32,266 nt of DNA from Photobacterium aquae (GTDB lineage Bacteria; Pseudomonadota; Gammaproteobacteria; Enterobacterales; Vibrionaceae), in contig NZ_LDOT01000019.1 of NCBI RefSeq assembly GCF_001029445.1, positions 1-32,266 on the forward strand, given 5' to 3'. Under the pieces are notes generated by a model that ran no database searches, was not told where the DNA came from, and saw only the letters and a program-made list of their open reading frames with translations. Below are positions 1 through 7,160 of this stretch, piece by piece. A program made the position numbers and the translations under genes. Within the stretch, counting starts at the first letter, position 1. Every line of letters starts with the position of its first letter.

Positions 1-40
1 ACTGACTTATCGTTACCGGCGATGCCGTTGTCCGTGTCAG

Positions 41-115
41 TGAGGCGGCATTATAGAGACTTCGAGCGCACTGGCAATACCCAAAATGAAATAAATTCAA
101 AAAAACACGCCAAGC
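41..115 (-). promoter_or_regulatory. rRNA operon P1-type promoter with AT-rich UP region
   Basis: On the minus strand there is a -35 TTGCCA (72-77), a 16-bp spacer, a perfect -10 TATAAT (50-55) and a GC-rich discriminator (GCCGCCTC). Initiation would fall near 41-43. The sequence just downstream, CACTGACACGG, matches what I remember of the E. coli rrnB P1 start region. The 16-bp spacer, GC discriminator and A/T-rich stretch at 79-115 are the marks of a ppGpp/DksA-controlled, UP-element-stimulated rrn promoter. The rRNA genes themselves would lie left of the window and are not seen. clpB next to an rrn operon is a familiar enterobacterial and vibrio arrangement. Confidence 0.8.
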
Positions 116-152
116 GTTCAAATAGCAGCCAAATCACTTTTTTTTGATAAAA

Positions 153-176
153 AAAACACCGCTGACGCGGTGTTTT
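153..176 (-). terminator. clpB rho-independent terminator
   Basis: A perfect 10-bp stem (AAAACACCGC, 153-162, with 167-176) closes a 4-nt loop. On the minus strand it is followed by a run of T (complement of the A-run at 151-156). It lies 17 bp past the clpB stop and separates clpB from the rRNA promoter downstream. Confidence 0.85.
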
Positions 177-192
177 CTCTTAAGTAAACTGA

Positions 193-2769
193 TTAATCCT
201 GATGGGCAATAATCCGCCCGTCTTCAGCAGCAATAGTTACAGGCTTACCTGTAGTGAACTTGCCGGACAAAATATCCTGTGCCAGCGGGTTCTCTATGTA
301 TTGCTGAATAGCACGTTTTAATGGTCGCGCACCAAAAACAGGATCAAAGCCCGCTTCTGCAACTAAATCCAAGGCACTACTTTCAATGTCGAGGTGGTAA
401 TCACGCTCAGCCAGACGTTTAACCAATCGCTCCATCTGAATAGAAGCAATATTCTTGATATTTTCAGCACCCAGAGGGTGGAATACCACGGTTTCATCAA
501 CACGGTTAATAAACTCTGGGCGGAAATGCTGCCCGACGACTTCCATCACCAAGTGCTTGATACCGTCATAGTCCAATTCGCCAAAGTGTTCTTGGATCCG
601 ATCTGAGCCTAGGTTAGAGGTCATGATCACCACAGCATTGCGGAAATCAACCGTCCTGCCCTGCCCATCGGTCAAACGGCCGTCATCCAATACCTGCAAC
701 AAGATATTAAAGACATCCGGGTGGGCCTTCTCGACCTCATCAAGCAAGATGACAGAATATGGACGGCGGCGTACCGCTTCCGTCAAGTAGCCACCTTCCT
801 CATAACCGACATAGCCCGGAGGAGCGCCGACCAAGCGGGCCACGGAGTGCTTCTCCATGAATTCCGACATATCAATTCGCACCATGGCATCATCACTGTC
901 GAACATAAAGTTGGCTAGCGACTTACAAAGTTCTGTCTTACCAACCCCTGTCGGGCCAAGGAACAGGAACGAACCAATTGGGCGATTAGGATCTGACAGT
1001 CCGGCACGACTACGGCGGATCGCATTGGCAACTGCTTCAACCGCTTCATCCTGACCGATAACCCGTTTATGCAGCGCCTCTTCCATCCGAAGCAGCTTGT
1101 CACGCTCCCCTTCCAGCATCTTAGCAACCGGAATACCGGTCTGGCGCGATAACACTTCTGCGATTTCCGCGTCGGTCACTTTGTTTTTCAGCAGGCTCAT
1201 TTCCTGCATTTCAGCCTGAGCGGCGAGATCCAACTGCTTCTCAAGCTCAGGAATTCGACCATACTGAAGCTCGGACATCCGGTTCAAATCGCCGGCCCTA
1301 CGGGCAATTTCCATATCAGTACGAGCTTGCTCTAGCTCTGTTTTAATATGCTGTGTGCCCGACAGCGCTGCTTTTTCCGCATTCCAAACCTCTTCAAGCT
1401 CAGCATATTCACGCTCTTTGCTATCTAGCTCATCGTTCAGATCGCTCAGGCGCTTCTTGCTGGCCTCATCGCTTTCTTTCTCTATGGCTTGCTGCTCAAT
1501 CTTCAGCTGAATAATCCGGCGTTCGAGGCGATCGAGCGATTCCGGCTTGGAGTCAATCTGCATACGAATACTGGATGCAGCTTCGTCAATAAGGTCAATC
1601 GCTTTGTCAGGTAACTGACGGTCCGAAATATAGCGGTGCGATAAGCTAGCCGCAGCGACAATGGCCGGATCGGTGATCTCCACGTGGTGGTGCAGCTCAT
1701 AGCGCTCTTTCAAGCCGCGCAAAATTGCCACTGTATCTTCAACCGTCGGCTCATCCACCAGCACCTTCTGGAACCGGCGCTCTAGAGCCGCATCTTTTTC
1801 AATATACTGGCGGTACTCATCAAGCGTGGTTGCCCCTACACAATGTAATTCACCTCGAGCCAACGCCGGTTTGAGCATGTTGCCGGCATCCATTGAGCCT
1901 TCACCCTTGCCCGCACCCACCATAGTGTGGAGCTCGTCGACAAACAGGATCACATTGCCTTCTTCCTGCGCCAGTTCATTAAGTACCGACTTCAGGCGCT
2001 CTTCAAACTCACCACGGTACTTAGCCCCCGCAATCAGCGCACCCATGTCCAATGACAGCACGCGCTTGTTACGCAAACCCTCAGGCACTTCACCATTGAC
2101 TATGCGCTGGGCAAGGCCTTCGACAATGGCGGTTTTACCCACCCCTGGCTCACCGATAATCACAGGGTTATTTTTGGTACGACGCTGAAGTACTTGAATC
2201 GTACGACGAATTTCATCATCACGGCCAATCACCGGATCAAGCTTGCCTTGCTCGGCTCGCTCGGTCAGGTCGATAGTGAATTTCTCGAGTGCCTGACGGT
2301 TTTCTTCGGCATTCTGATCATCGACCTTCTGCCCACCGCGAATTTGCTCTATCGCTTTTTCAACTTTTTCGGTTGTCATCCCAGCATCTTTTAGCAGCTG
2401 GCCGAGCGGGCCTTTATCTTCAACCGCAGCTAAAATAAACAGCTCAGACGAAATAAATTTATCTTTTCGTTTTTGTGCCAGCTTATCGCACATGTTGAGC
2501 AATACGCCCATCCCATGGGATAGCTGAACATCACCCCCGATCCCGGTTACCTTCGGCAAACGGTCCAACAGCTCAGACAAGCTTGAGCGTAGTTGGGCAA
2601 TGTCGACATTCAATAGGGTCAGGAGTGGCCGAATCGTGCTGCTGTCCTGGTTCAACAGCGCTACCATCAGGTGAGCCGGCTCTATATACTGATGGTCCCG
2701 CCCCAATGCTAGCGACTGAGCATCAGAGATCGCCATTTGAAATTTGCTAGTAAAACGGTCAAGACGCAT
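193..2769 (-). CDS. clpB: ATP-dependent disaggregase ClpB (Hsp100)
   Basis: Cytosolic AAA+ hexameric chaperone that rescues aggregated proteins together with DnaK/DnaJ/GrpE. The 858 residues match the E. coli length (857). Visible in order: an N-terminal Clp repeat domain (about 1-145), the first AAA+ module with Walker A GEPGVGKT near 205, a charged coiled-coil M domain (about 410-520), and the second AAA+ module with Walker A GPTGVGKT near 605 and an IGQDEAV motif before it. The ATG at 2767-2769 is preceded by a strong GAGGAGG ribosome site. Expression is probably heat-shock controlled through the sigma32-like promoter at 2799-2827. It is monocistronic, ending at the terminator at 153-176. 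Confidence 0.98.
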   Translation of the reverse strand: MRLDRFTSKFQMAISDAQSLALGRDHQYIEPAHLMVALLNQDSSTIRPLLTLLNVDIAQLRSSLSELLDRLPKVTGIGGDVQLSHGMGVLLNMCDKLAQKRKDKFISSELFILAAVEDKGPLGQLLKDAGMTTEKVEKAIEQIRGGQKVDDQNAEENRQALEKFTIDLTERAEQGKLDPVIGRDDEIRRTIQVLQRRTKNNPVIIGEPGVGKTAIVEGLAQRIVNGEVPEGLRNKRVLSLDMGALIAGAKYRGEFEERLKSVLNELAQEEGNVILFVDELHTMVGAGKGEGSMDAGNMLKPALARGELHCVGATTLDEYRQYIEKDAALERRFQKVLVDEPTVEDTVAILRGLKERYELHHHVEITDPAIVAAASLSHRYISDRQLPDKAIDLIDEAASSIRMQIDSKPESLDRLERRIIQLKIEQQAIEKESDEASKKRLSDLNDELDSKEREYAELEEVWNAEKAALSGTQHIKTELEQARTDMEIARRAGDLNRMSELQYGRIPELEKQLDLAAQAEMQEMSLLKNKVTDAEIAEVLSRQTGIPVAKMLEGERDKLLRMEEALHKRVIGQDEAVEAVANAIRRSRAGLSDPNRPIGSFLFLGPTGVGKTELCKSLANFMFDSDDAMVRIDMSEFMEKHSVARLVGAPPGYVGYEEGGYLTEAVRRRPYSVILLDEVEKAHPDVFNILLQVLDDGRLTDGQGRTVDFRNAVVIMTSNLGSDRIQEHFGELDYDGIKHLVMEVVGQHFRPEFINRVDETVVFHPLGAENIKNIASIQMERLVKRLAERDYHLDIESSALDLVAEAGFDPVFGARPLKRAIQQYIENPLAQDILSGKFTTGKPVTIAAEDGRIIAHQD

Positions 2770-2798
2770 AAGTCCTCCTCAATATCTTTCAAAAGTAG

Positions 2799-2827
2799 AT
2801 ATGGTGGTGGCCGTCACGCTTTTCAAC
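2799..2827 (-). promoter_or_regulatory. sigma32-like heat-shock promoter of clpB
   Basis: On the minus strand GTTGAAA (2821-2827) and ACCATAT (2799-2805) lie 15 bp apart. Each differs from the sigma32 consensus (CTTGAAA and CCCATnT) at one position. The -10 end lies 29 bp before the clpB ATG. The spacing and target gene fit RpoH control, which is established for clpB in E. coli; its use here is inferred. Confidence 0.65.
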
Positions 2828-3008
2828 CAAATTTATTCCCTATAAGCCATTTATCTCATCCCTCAAGAATGAAGCAATCTGCTATTCATCGGCACATGCA
2901 TGGGGAATTCTCTCGTATTTAACAGTACGTCGCCCTGTATGTTGCTCACCACGACAGAATGGCATACCATTTAATCCGTACCCCATACTGTTTCAAAGGT
3001 GAGAGATA

Positions 3009-3377
3009 ATGATCAAACAACGTCTGGCTCTGTGTTTCATTACTATTGTATCCCTCCTGACATCCTCCCCTGTTTGGGCTCAGCGCCCTATTCAAGAAAC
3101 TCGACAGGAGATACGCCAAGAAGCTCGAATTGAAAACCGCACCGAAGCGCGAATTGAAAGGCGACACAGCGGAAACAGCAACACCAGCGTTGTGATCATC
3201 AATAATGCTATGCTCCGTACCGTTAGCTACAAAGGCGTTGTGCTACTGCACGATCCGATTAACCATCGCTTCTACCGCGCGATCAACAACGGATATCAGG
3301 CCTATAACGTGCCCTACGGAGCGAAAGTGATCGAACTCGCACCCGCCTCTCCAACCCAACTCACTATCTTGCAATGA
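3009..3377 (+). CDS. Small secreted protein with xExR tetrad repeats, function unknown
   Basis: I do not recognise a named family. The 122-residue product has a clear Sec signal peptide (charged start, hydrophobic core, probable cleavage after VWA at residue 24). Residues 29-52 form six consecutive tetrads of pattern x-Glu-x-Arg, predicted to be a highly charged helix. A C-terminal segment of about 60 residues is rich in Val, Ile and Tyr and looks like beta structure. A ribosome site (AAGGTGAGA, 2997-3005) precedes the ATG. A weak promoter candidate is TTGCTC (2942-2947), 17 bp, TACCAT (2965-2970). The gene stands alone, with a strong terminator 23 bp after its stop. Signal peptide, ribosome site and terminator together argue that it is real. 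It is probably periplasmic or secreted. Confidence 0.75.
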   Translation: MIKQRLALCFITIVSLLTSSPVWAQRPIQETRQEIRQEARIENRTEARIERRHSGNSNTSVVIINNAMLRTVSYKGVVLLHDPINHRFYRAINNGYQAYNVPYGAKVIELAPASPTQLTILQ

Positions 3378-3400
3378 GTTGCAATAAAGCACAGATACAA

Positions 3401-3428
3401 AAAGGCCCCGCCAAATGACGGGGCCTTT
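3401..3428. terminator. Bidirectional terminator between the tetrad-repeat gene and pgeF
   Basis: A perfect 10-bp stem AAAGGCCCCG (3401-3410) pairs with 3419-3428 around an 8-nt loop. It has A's before and T's within and after the stem, so it can serve the + strand gene ending at 3377 and the minus-strand pgeF ending at 3449. Confidence 0.85.
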
Positions 3429-3448
3429 CAATGTCATGTCTCGAATGA

Positions 3449-4186
3449 TCACGACTCGGCATCAAGCCAAATCAAACTCGCCTGTCTGCCAGTAACACCG
3501 TCTCGACGGTAGGAAAAGAAGCGATCCGGTTCCGAGAATGTACAATATTCTCCACCATACACCTCAATTACGCCCTGCCGTTGCAGACGCTGTCTTGCCA
3601 ACAGATACAAATCAGCCAGCCATTTACCCTTGCCGTGGGCCGTAAAAGCCGCTTCGGCATCAGGATCATGGGCGACAAACTGCTCTCGCACTTCGCCCCC
3701 CACCTCAAAGGCAGCCTGACTAATGGCCGGACCGAGCCAAGCCATAATCTCACCGCCCGGAACGCTGAACTCCGCCAAGGCATTTTCAATAATGCCGTCA
3801 ACCAGACCTCGCCAGCCGGCATGCACCGCTGCTACCTGTGTCCCAGCCTTGTCGCAAAGCAATACCGGCAGGCAATCAGCCGTCATCACAACACATGGCA
3901 TACCCTGATAGCAGGTGTAACTGCCATCAACCTCTACAGAGGCCGGTACGGAGCCATCAAGATTTAGCACCTTGGTACTGTGGATCTGGTTCAACCACGG
4001 GAGCGGAGACGCTAATCCCAGCTGCTGCTGTAGCGCCTTGCGGTTAGCCGCAACATCATCAGGACGATCCCCAACATGGTCACCGAGGTTGAATCCCCGG
4101 TAAGGTGCCTCGCTCACACCGCCGATGCGAGTGGTCGCTACAGCCTTGACCCTCGCCGGGACCGGCCAGTTAGGGATAATAAGCAT
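3449..4186 (-). CDS. pgeF: Peptidoglycan editing factor PgeF (YfiH / DUF152 family)
   Basis: Cytosolic YfiH-family enzyme. The family has copper/zinc-dependent oxidase and purine nucleoside phosphorylase-like activities, and E. coli YfiH is reported to remove misincorporated residues from muropeptide precursors. The His-Cys-His metal site is intact: His69 (NQIHSTKV), Cys105 (TADCLPVLL) and His122 (VHAGWRG). Length is 245, near the usual 243. Its ATG lies one base after the rluD stop codon, so the two are surely cotranscribed and probably translationally coupled. The rluD-pgeF pair is conserved in gammaproteobacteria and is followed by clpB here, as in E. coli. It ends at the bidirectional hairpin at 3401-3428. 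Confidence 0.95.
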   Translation of the reverse strand: MLIIPNWPVPARVKAVATTRIGGVSEAPYRGFNLGDHVGDRPDDVAANRKALQQQLGLASPLPWLNQIHSTKVLNLDGSVPASVEVDGSYTCYQGMPCVVMTADCLPVLLCDKAGTQVAAVHAGWRGLVDGIIENALAEFSVPGGEIMAWLGPAISQAAFEVGGEVREQFVAHDPDAEAAFTAHGKGKWLADLYLLARQRLQRQGVIEVYGGEYCTFSEPDRFFSYRRDGVTGRQASLIWLDAES

Positions 4187-4187
4187 C

Positions 4188-5162
4188 TTAGTACTCGTCC
4201 TCTTGATGCTCTTCTTTGTCGTTGCGCAAGATATTGATCATCGCAATCATGTCTGTCGGCAACGGCGCTCGCCATTCCATCAACTCGCCAGTGATCGGAT
4301 GCTCCAGACGCAACATGCGAGCATGCAGAGCCTGTCGGTCAAACGCACGCAGGGCCATGATCAGCTCTTCCGATGCATCACGCGGCGGACGCGGACGGCC
4401 ACCGTAGGTTGCATCACCAAGCAGCGGGTGGCTCAGGTACGCCATATGGACACGGATCTGGTGGGTACGGCCCGTTTCCAAACGCAACACAATACGGGTA
4501 TGGTCACGGAAATGCTCGGCAACACGGAAACGAGTGATCGCCGGCTTACCCATTTCATTCACCGCCATGCAAGTACGCTTGGTCGGGTGACGGCCAATTG
4601 GCTTCTCAACACGACCGCCACCGGTCATACGGCCCATCGCAATGGCCTCGTACTCACGGGTGATCTTGCGCTTTTGCAGAGCACGAACCAGACGCGTCTG
4701 CGACTGAATAGTCTTTGCTACCACCATCAGGCCGGTAGTGTCCTTATCCAGACGGTGGACGATACCGGCACGCGGCACTTCCGCCAAAGCAGGACTATGG
4801 TGCAGCAAGGCGTTGAGCACTGTGCCGTCCGGCGTTCCCGCACCAGGGTGAACCACGAAATCACGCGGTTTGTTGATCACCAAAATATCATCGTCTTCGT
4901 AAACGATATCCAGCGGAATATCCTGAGCAACGAAACGAACTTCGTCCTCGATCTCAGCCTTGACCAGCAGCTCTTCGCCGCCCATCATCTTGATTCTTGG
5001 TTTGGTAATGACTTCCCCATCAACCGAAACCATACCGTTAAGAATCCACTCTTTAATCCGTGAGCGGGAGTAGTCTGGGTATAAATCAGCGATAACCTGA
5101 TCTAGGCGCATGCCCAATTGGCTATCTTTTACTGTATTTGTTAACTCTATCTGCTGTGCCAT
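4188..5162 (-). CDS. rluD: 23S rRNA pseudouridine synthase RluD (U1911/1915/1917)
   Basis: Makes the three pseudouridines of helix 69 in 23S rRNA, needed for normal 50S assembly. It shows an N-terminal S4 RNA-binding domain (about 18-85, LDQVIADLYPDYSRSRIKEW) and the RluA-family catalytic motif HRLDKDTTGL, with the nucleophilic Asp near residue 139. Later motifs are ETGRTHQIRVH and GDATYGGRPRP. I place the start at the ATG at 5160-5162 because MAQQIELT aligns with the E. coli N-terminus (MAQRVQLT). The frame also extends five codons upstream to a TTG at 5175-5177, which cannot be excluded since no strong ribosome site favours either. First gene of the rluD-pgeF unit, divergent from bamD as in E. 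coli. Confidence 0.96.
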   Translation of the reverse strand: MAQQIELTNTVKDSQLGMRLDQVIADLYPDYSRSRIKEWILNGMVSVDGEVITKPRIKMMGGEELLVKAEIEDEVRFVAQDIPLDIVYEDDDILVINKPRDFVVHPGAGTPDGTVLNALLHHSPALAEVPRAGIVHRLDKDTTGLMVVAKTIQSQTRLVRALQKRKITREYEAIAMGRMTGGGRVEKPIGRHPTKRTCMAVNEMGKPAITRFRVAEHFRDHTRIVLRLETGRTHQIRVHMAYLSHPLLGDATYGGRPRPPRDASEELIMALRAFDRQALHARMLRLEHPITGELMEWRAPLPTDMIAMINILRNDKEEHQEDEY

Positions 5163-5301
5163 CGCGAACTTTTTCAAAAAGCGTGGGACTAAAAGTCAAA
5201 CGCTGAGTACAATAACCTATTAGTGTCATTGTATCCGTTAACGGTTCCATTCGTAATGGATCTGCCGAAATAAAATTTATAGCAAGGAAACTAACGCCTC
5301 C

Positions 5302-6024
5302 ATGAAACGCCTGACTCTTACGTCTCTGCTTGCCCTAGCCATTCTTAGCGGCTGTTCAAGCACGGAAGAAGTGGTACCGGATGTACCGCCTTCAGAGTTG
5401 TATGCCACTGCCCAGCAGGCCCTGCAAAACGGCAGCTGGACTACGGCTATCGAGCGCCTGGAAACACTGGACTCACGCTACCCGTTTGGTGCGTATTCAG
5501 AGCAGGTACAACTTGACTTGATTTACGCCTACTACAAAAACGATGACCTAGCCCTTGGTGAAGCCACCATCGACAGGTTCAACCGCCTCAACCCAGCTCA
5601 CGAAAAATCCGACTGGGTATTGTACATGCGCGGCTTGACCCACATGGCCCAAGATCGCAGCTTCATGCACGATCTTTTCAACATTGATCGTTTTGACCGT
5701 GACCCTGAACCGGCTCGCAAGGCATTTCGTGATTTCAAGCGCCTGCTTGAACGCTACCCGAACAGCCGCTACGCCGCTGATTCCAAAGCACGTATGGTCT
5801 TTTTGAAAAACCGCCTAGCCGATTACGAACTTGCCACGACCGATTTTTATATTCGCCGTGGGGCATGGGTTGCCGCTATCAATCGTGCTCAACTGATCCA
5901 GCGTGAATATGCCGATACGATGGCGGCACGCAAATCATTAGCATTAATGGAAACCGCTTATGAGGAACTCGGGCTGCAAGAACCGCTGGAGCACACACGC
6001 GAACTAATGACGCTCAATCCATAA
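5302..6024 (+). CDS. bamD: Outer-membrane assembly lipoprotein BamD
   Basis: Essential TPR lipoprotein of the BAM complex, which inserts beta-barrel proteins in the outer membrane; it contacts BamA on the periplasmic face. The N-terminus is a lipoprotein signal with lipobox ILSGC (lipidated Cys at residue 18). The body has five TPR-like helical pairs, recognisable from the family pattern (LYATAQQALQNGSWTTAI, YPFGAYSEQVQLDLIYAYY, RYPNSRYAADSKARM). Length is 240 against 245 in E. coli. The AAGGA (5284-5288) is rather far (13 nt) from the ATG, but the signal peptide fixes the start. Divergent from rluD; the 139-bp gap must hold both promoters, though I could not pick a convincing one. A strong terminator follows. 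Confidence 0.97.
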   Translation: MKRLTLTSLLALAILSGCSSTEEVVPDVPPSELYATAQQALQNGSWTTAIERLETLDSRYPFGAYSEQVQLDLIYAYYKNDDLALGEATIDRFNRLNPAHEKSDWVLYMRGLTHMAQDRSFMHDLFNIDRFDRDPEPARKAFRDFKRLLERYPNSRYAADSKARMVFLKNRLADYELATTDFYIRRGAWVAAINRAQLIQREYADTMAARKSLALMETAYEELGLQEPLEHTRELMTLNP

Positions 6025-6043
6025 TCGATAGCATCTCCCCCAA

Positions 6044-6077
6044 AAAAAAACAGCAGCCCAATGGCTGCTGTTTTTTT
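6044..6077 (+). terminator. bamD rho-independent terminator
   Basis: A stem CAGCAGCC (6051-6058) with GGCTGCTG (6063-6070), extended by seven A-T pairs, has loop CAAT and a 7-T run. It lies 20 bp after the bamD stop. Confidence 0.9.
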
Positions 6078-6081
6078 ATCT

Positions 6082-6329
6082 CGGCATAAACAGAGAAAGG
6101 ATAAACAAGAATGAAGTGGAGCTCACAAGATTGAAGGTGATGGTCAAAAAGAACGCAAGACATTGTTTTAAACCGTATTTACCCCCTGAATAGCACCGGC
6201 CATCAGTCTTGTCTACTCCCCCATACTGCCCCAAAACAAAAACCGACTACAAGTACTTTCATCAAACTTTTTTGCAACAAACAAAACCGGATCACAGAAT
6301 TTTTCCGAACAATAAATTAAAAAAATAAG
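6082..6329. other. Gene-free stretch upstream of the raiA control region
   Basis: Part of the 388-bp gap between bamD and raiA. It is A/T-rich towards its right end (about 6290-6329). I see no credible coding frame with a ribosome site, no tRNA and no strong hairpin. The control elements of raiA start at 6330. Confidence 0.5.
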
Positions 6330-6345
6330 TGTGATCCAGATCACG
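6330..6345 (+). promoter_or_regulatory. CRP-cAMP binding site upstream of raiA
   Basis: TGTGATCCAGATCACG matches the CRP consensus TGTGA-N6-TCACA at all but the last position and is a near-perfect palindrome. Its centre (6337.5) is 75 bp before the raiA ATG. A class II promoter would put the start near 6379, with TAGTAATCT around 6363-6371 as a loose -10. This implies raiA is activated when glucose is scarce, consistent with its stationary-phase role. Confidence 0.8.
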
Positions 6346-6412
6346 TTATTCCTGCCTGATTTTAGTAATCTGAAGTCAACCCAACGAAGGGTAGCAAAAG
6401 AGGAAAACATTT

Positions 6413-6775
6413 ATGACAGTAGACATCGCCGGCAAAAACCTTGAAGTCACCCCTGCTATCCGTGAGAGAATCGAGTTTAAATTCAAGAAGTTGGAGAAGT
6501 ATCAAGTTCAGCTACTCAATAAACACGCAGTGATCAGCACAGAACCAAACCGACACTTTAAAGTTGAAGCATCTGCTGCTATTCCGGGAGGTCAACTTGT
6601 TGCCTCAGCAGAGCATGAAGATATGTACGGTGCCATTGCGGAAGTTTACCAAAAACTCGAACGCCAACTAAACAAGCAAACTCACAAGCCAGCGGCTCGC
6701 CGCGCAAGTCACAGTGACAAGCCTGAAGTTGAAGCTGACGTTGACGTTGAAAATGAAGAAGCCGAAGAAGCATAA
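6413..6775 (+). CDS. raiA: Ribosome-associated inhibitor RaiA (YfiA, HPF family)
   Basis: Binds the 30S decoding centre in stationary phase or cold shock and blocks tRNA binding, stabilising 70S ribosomes in an inactive state. The 120-residue protein has the beta-alpha-beta-beta-beta-alpha HPF fold signature (MTVDIAGKNLEVTPAIRERI, FKKLEKY, HEDMYGAIAEVYQKLERQL). It ends in an acidic tail (residues 103-120, Glu/Asp/Val), a RaiA trait absent from short Hpf. Slightly longer than E. coli RaiA (113). Ribosome site AGAGGA lies about 10 nt before the ATG. The location just before pheL-pheA matches E. coli and separates it from the rpoN-linked hpf paralog. Regulation is probably by CRP through 6330-6345. 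Confidence 0.95.
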   Translation: MTVDIAGKNLEVTPAIRERIEFKFKKLEKYQVQLLNKHAVISTEPNRHFKVEASAAIPGGQLVASAEHEDMYGAIAEVYQKLERQLNKQTHKPAARRASHSDKPEVEADVDVENEEAEEA

Positions 6776-6907
6776 TCATTCATGAGGATTACTCGGGGCG
6801 TTGATCCTAGTAACAGCGCCCCATCACAAAAAGCCCTCCCATATATGTCACGAAGAATACTGTTTGGCTAACCGAATAAGTTCCGAGTACAACGACATGA
6901 GGCCAAG

Positions 6908-6933
6908 ACAGCCCTGCCCTTGCAGGGCTGTTT
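6908..6933 (+). terminator. raiA terminator
   Basis: A perfect 10-bp stem ACAGCCCTGC (6908-6917) with 6922-6931 and loop CCTT is followed by a short, interrupted T run (TTTAGTTT). It lies 133 bp past the raiA stop, leaving a long 3' UTR that also contains a G/C hairpin (GGGGCG 6795-6800 with CGCCCC 6817-6822). Confidence 0.7.
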
Positions 6934-6942
6934 AGTTTCTGC

Positions 6943-6971
6943 TTGACATCCAATGCACCGCTGAATAATGT
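6943..6971 (+). promoter_or_regulatory. sigma70 promoter of pheL-pheA
   Basis: A perfect -35 TTGACA (6943-6948), 17-bp spacer and TAATGT -10 (6966-6971). The predicted start near 6978 gives a leader of about 180 nt holding pheL and the attenuator. No TyrR box is evident here. Confidence 0.85.
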
Positions 6972-7009
6972 TGAACCATATCTAACATAAAATAATCATT
7001 TTGGTATTA

Positions 7010-7060
7010 ATGAAATCCAGCAAACTGTTTTTCTTTCGCTTGTTTTTTATGTCGCCATAA
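7010..7060 (+). CDS. pheL: phe operon leader peptide PheL
   Basis: A 16-codon frame reading MKSSKLFFFRLFFMSP: five Phe codons in seven positions, just as the E. coli leader ([15 protein letters not shown]) is Phe-rich. It lies between the pheA promoter and a terminator hairpin. Its function is regulatory: ribosome stalling at the Phe codons when charged Phe-tRNA is scarce prevents termination. The ribosome site before the ATG is weak. It lies too deep in the leader and is too short for routine gene callers, but composition and location leave little doubt. Confidence 0.92.
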   Translation: MKSSKLFFFRLFFMSP

Positions 7061-7105
7061 CGGGGGCTATTCGTTGCGCGAGAGACAAGCGAAAGACGAA
7101 CAGAC

Positions 7106-7130
7106 AGCCTCCTGACCGGGAGGCTTTTTT
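7106..7130 (+). terminator. pheA transcription attenuator (terminator hairpin)
   Basis: AGCCTCC (7106-7112) pairs with GGAGGCT (7119-7125), followed by a T run to 7130. A competing antiterminator is readable: GGGGGCT (7062-7068) pairs with 7106-7112 (one G-U), extended by 7070-7074 with 7096-7100. A third, upstream pairing (7033-7043 with 7085-7095, 11 bp perfect) ties the pheL Phe codons into the switch. This is a complete Phe-controlled attenuator. Confidence 0.9.
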
Positions 7131-7160
7131 GTATGGGTTGCCAACAGACAGGACGTGACA

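Noticed and set aside
2737..2922. 61-codon + strand frame in the clpB upstream region
   Set aside because: It overlaps the clpB start, ribosome site and sigma32-like promoter on the other strand and has no ribosome site of its own.
4125..5063. 312-codon frame on the + strand opposite rluD
   Set aside because: It is antisense to the well-conserved rluD coding sequence, has no ribosome site, and its His/Thr/Arg-rich product resembles no protein family.
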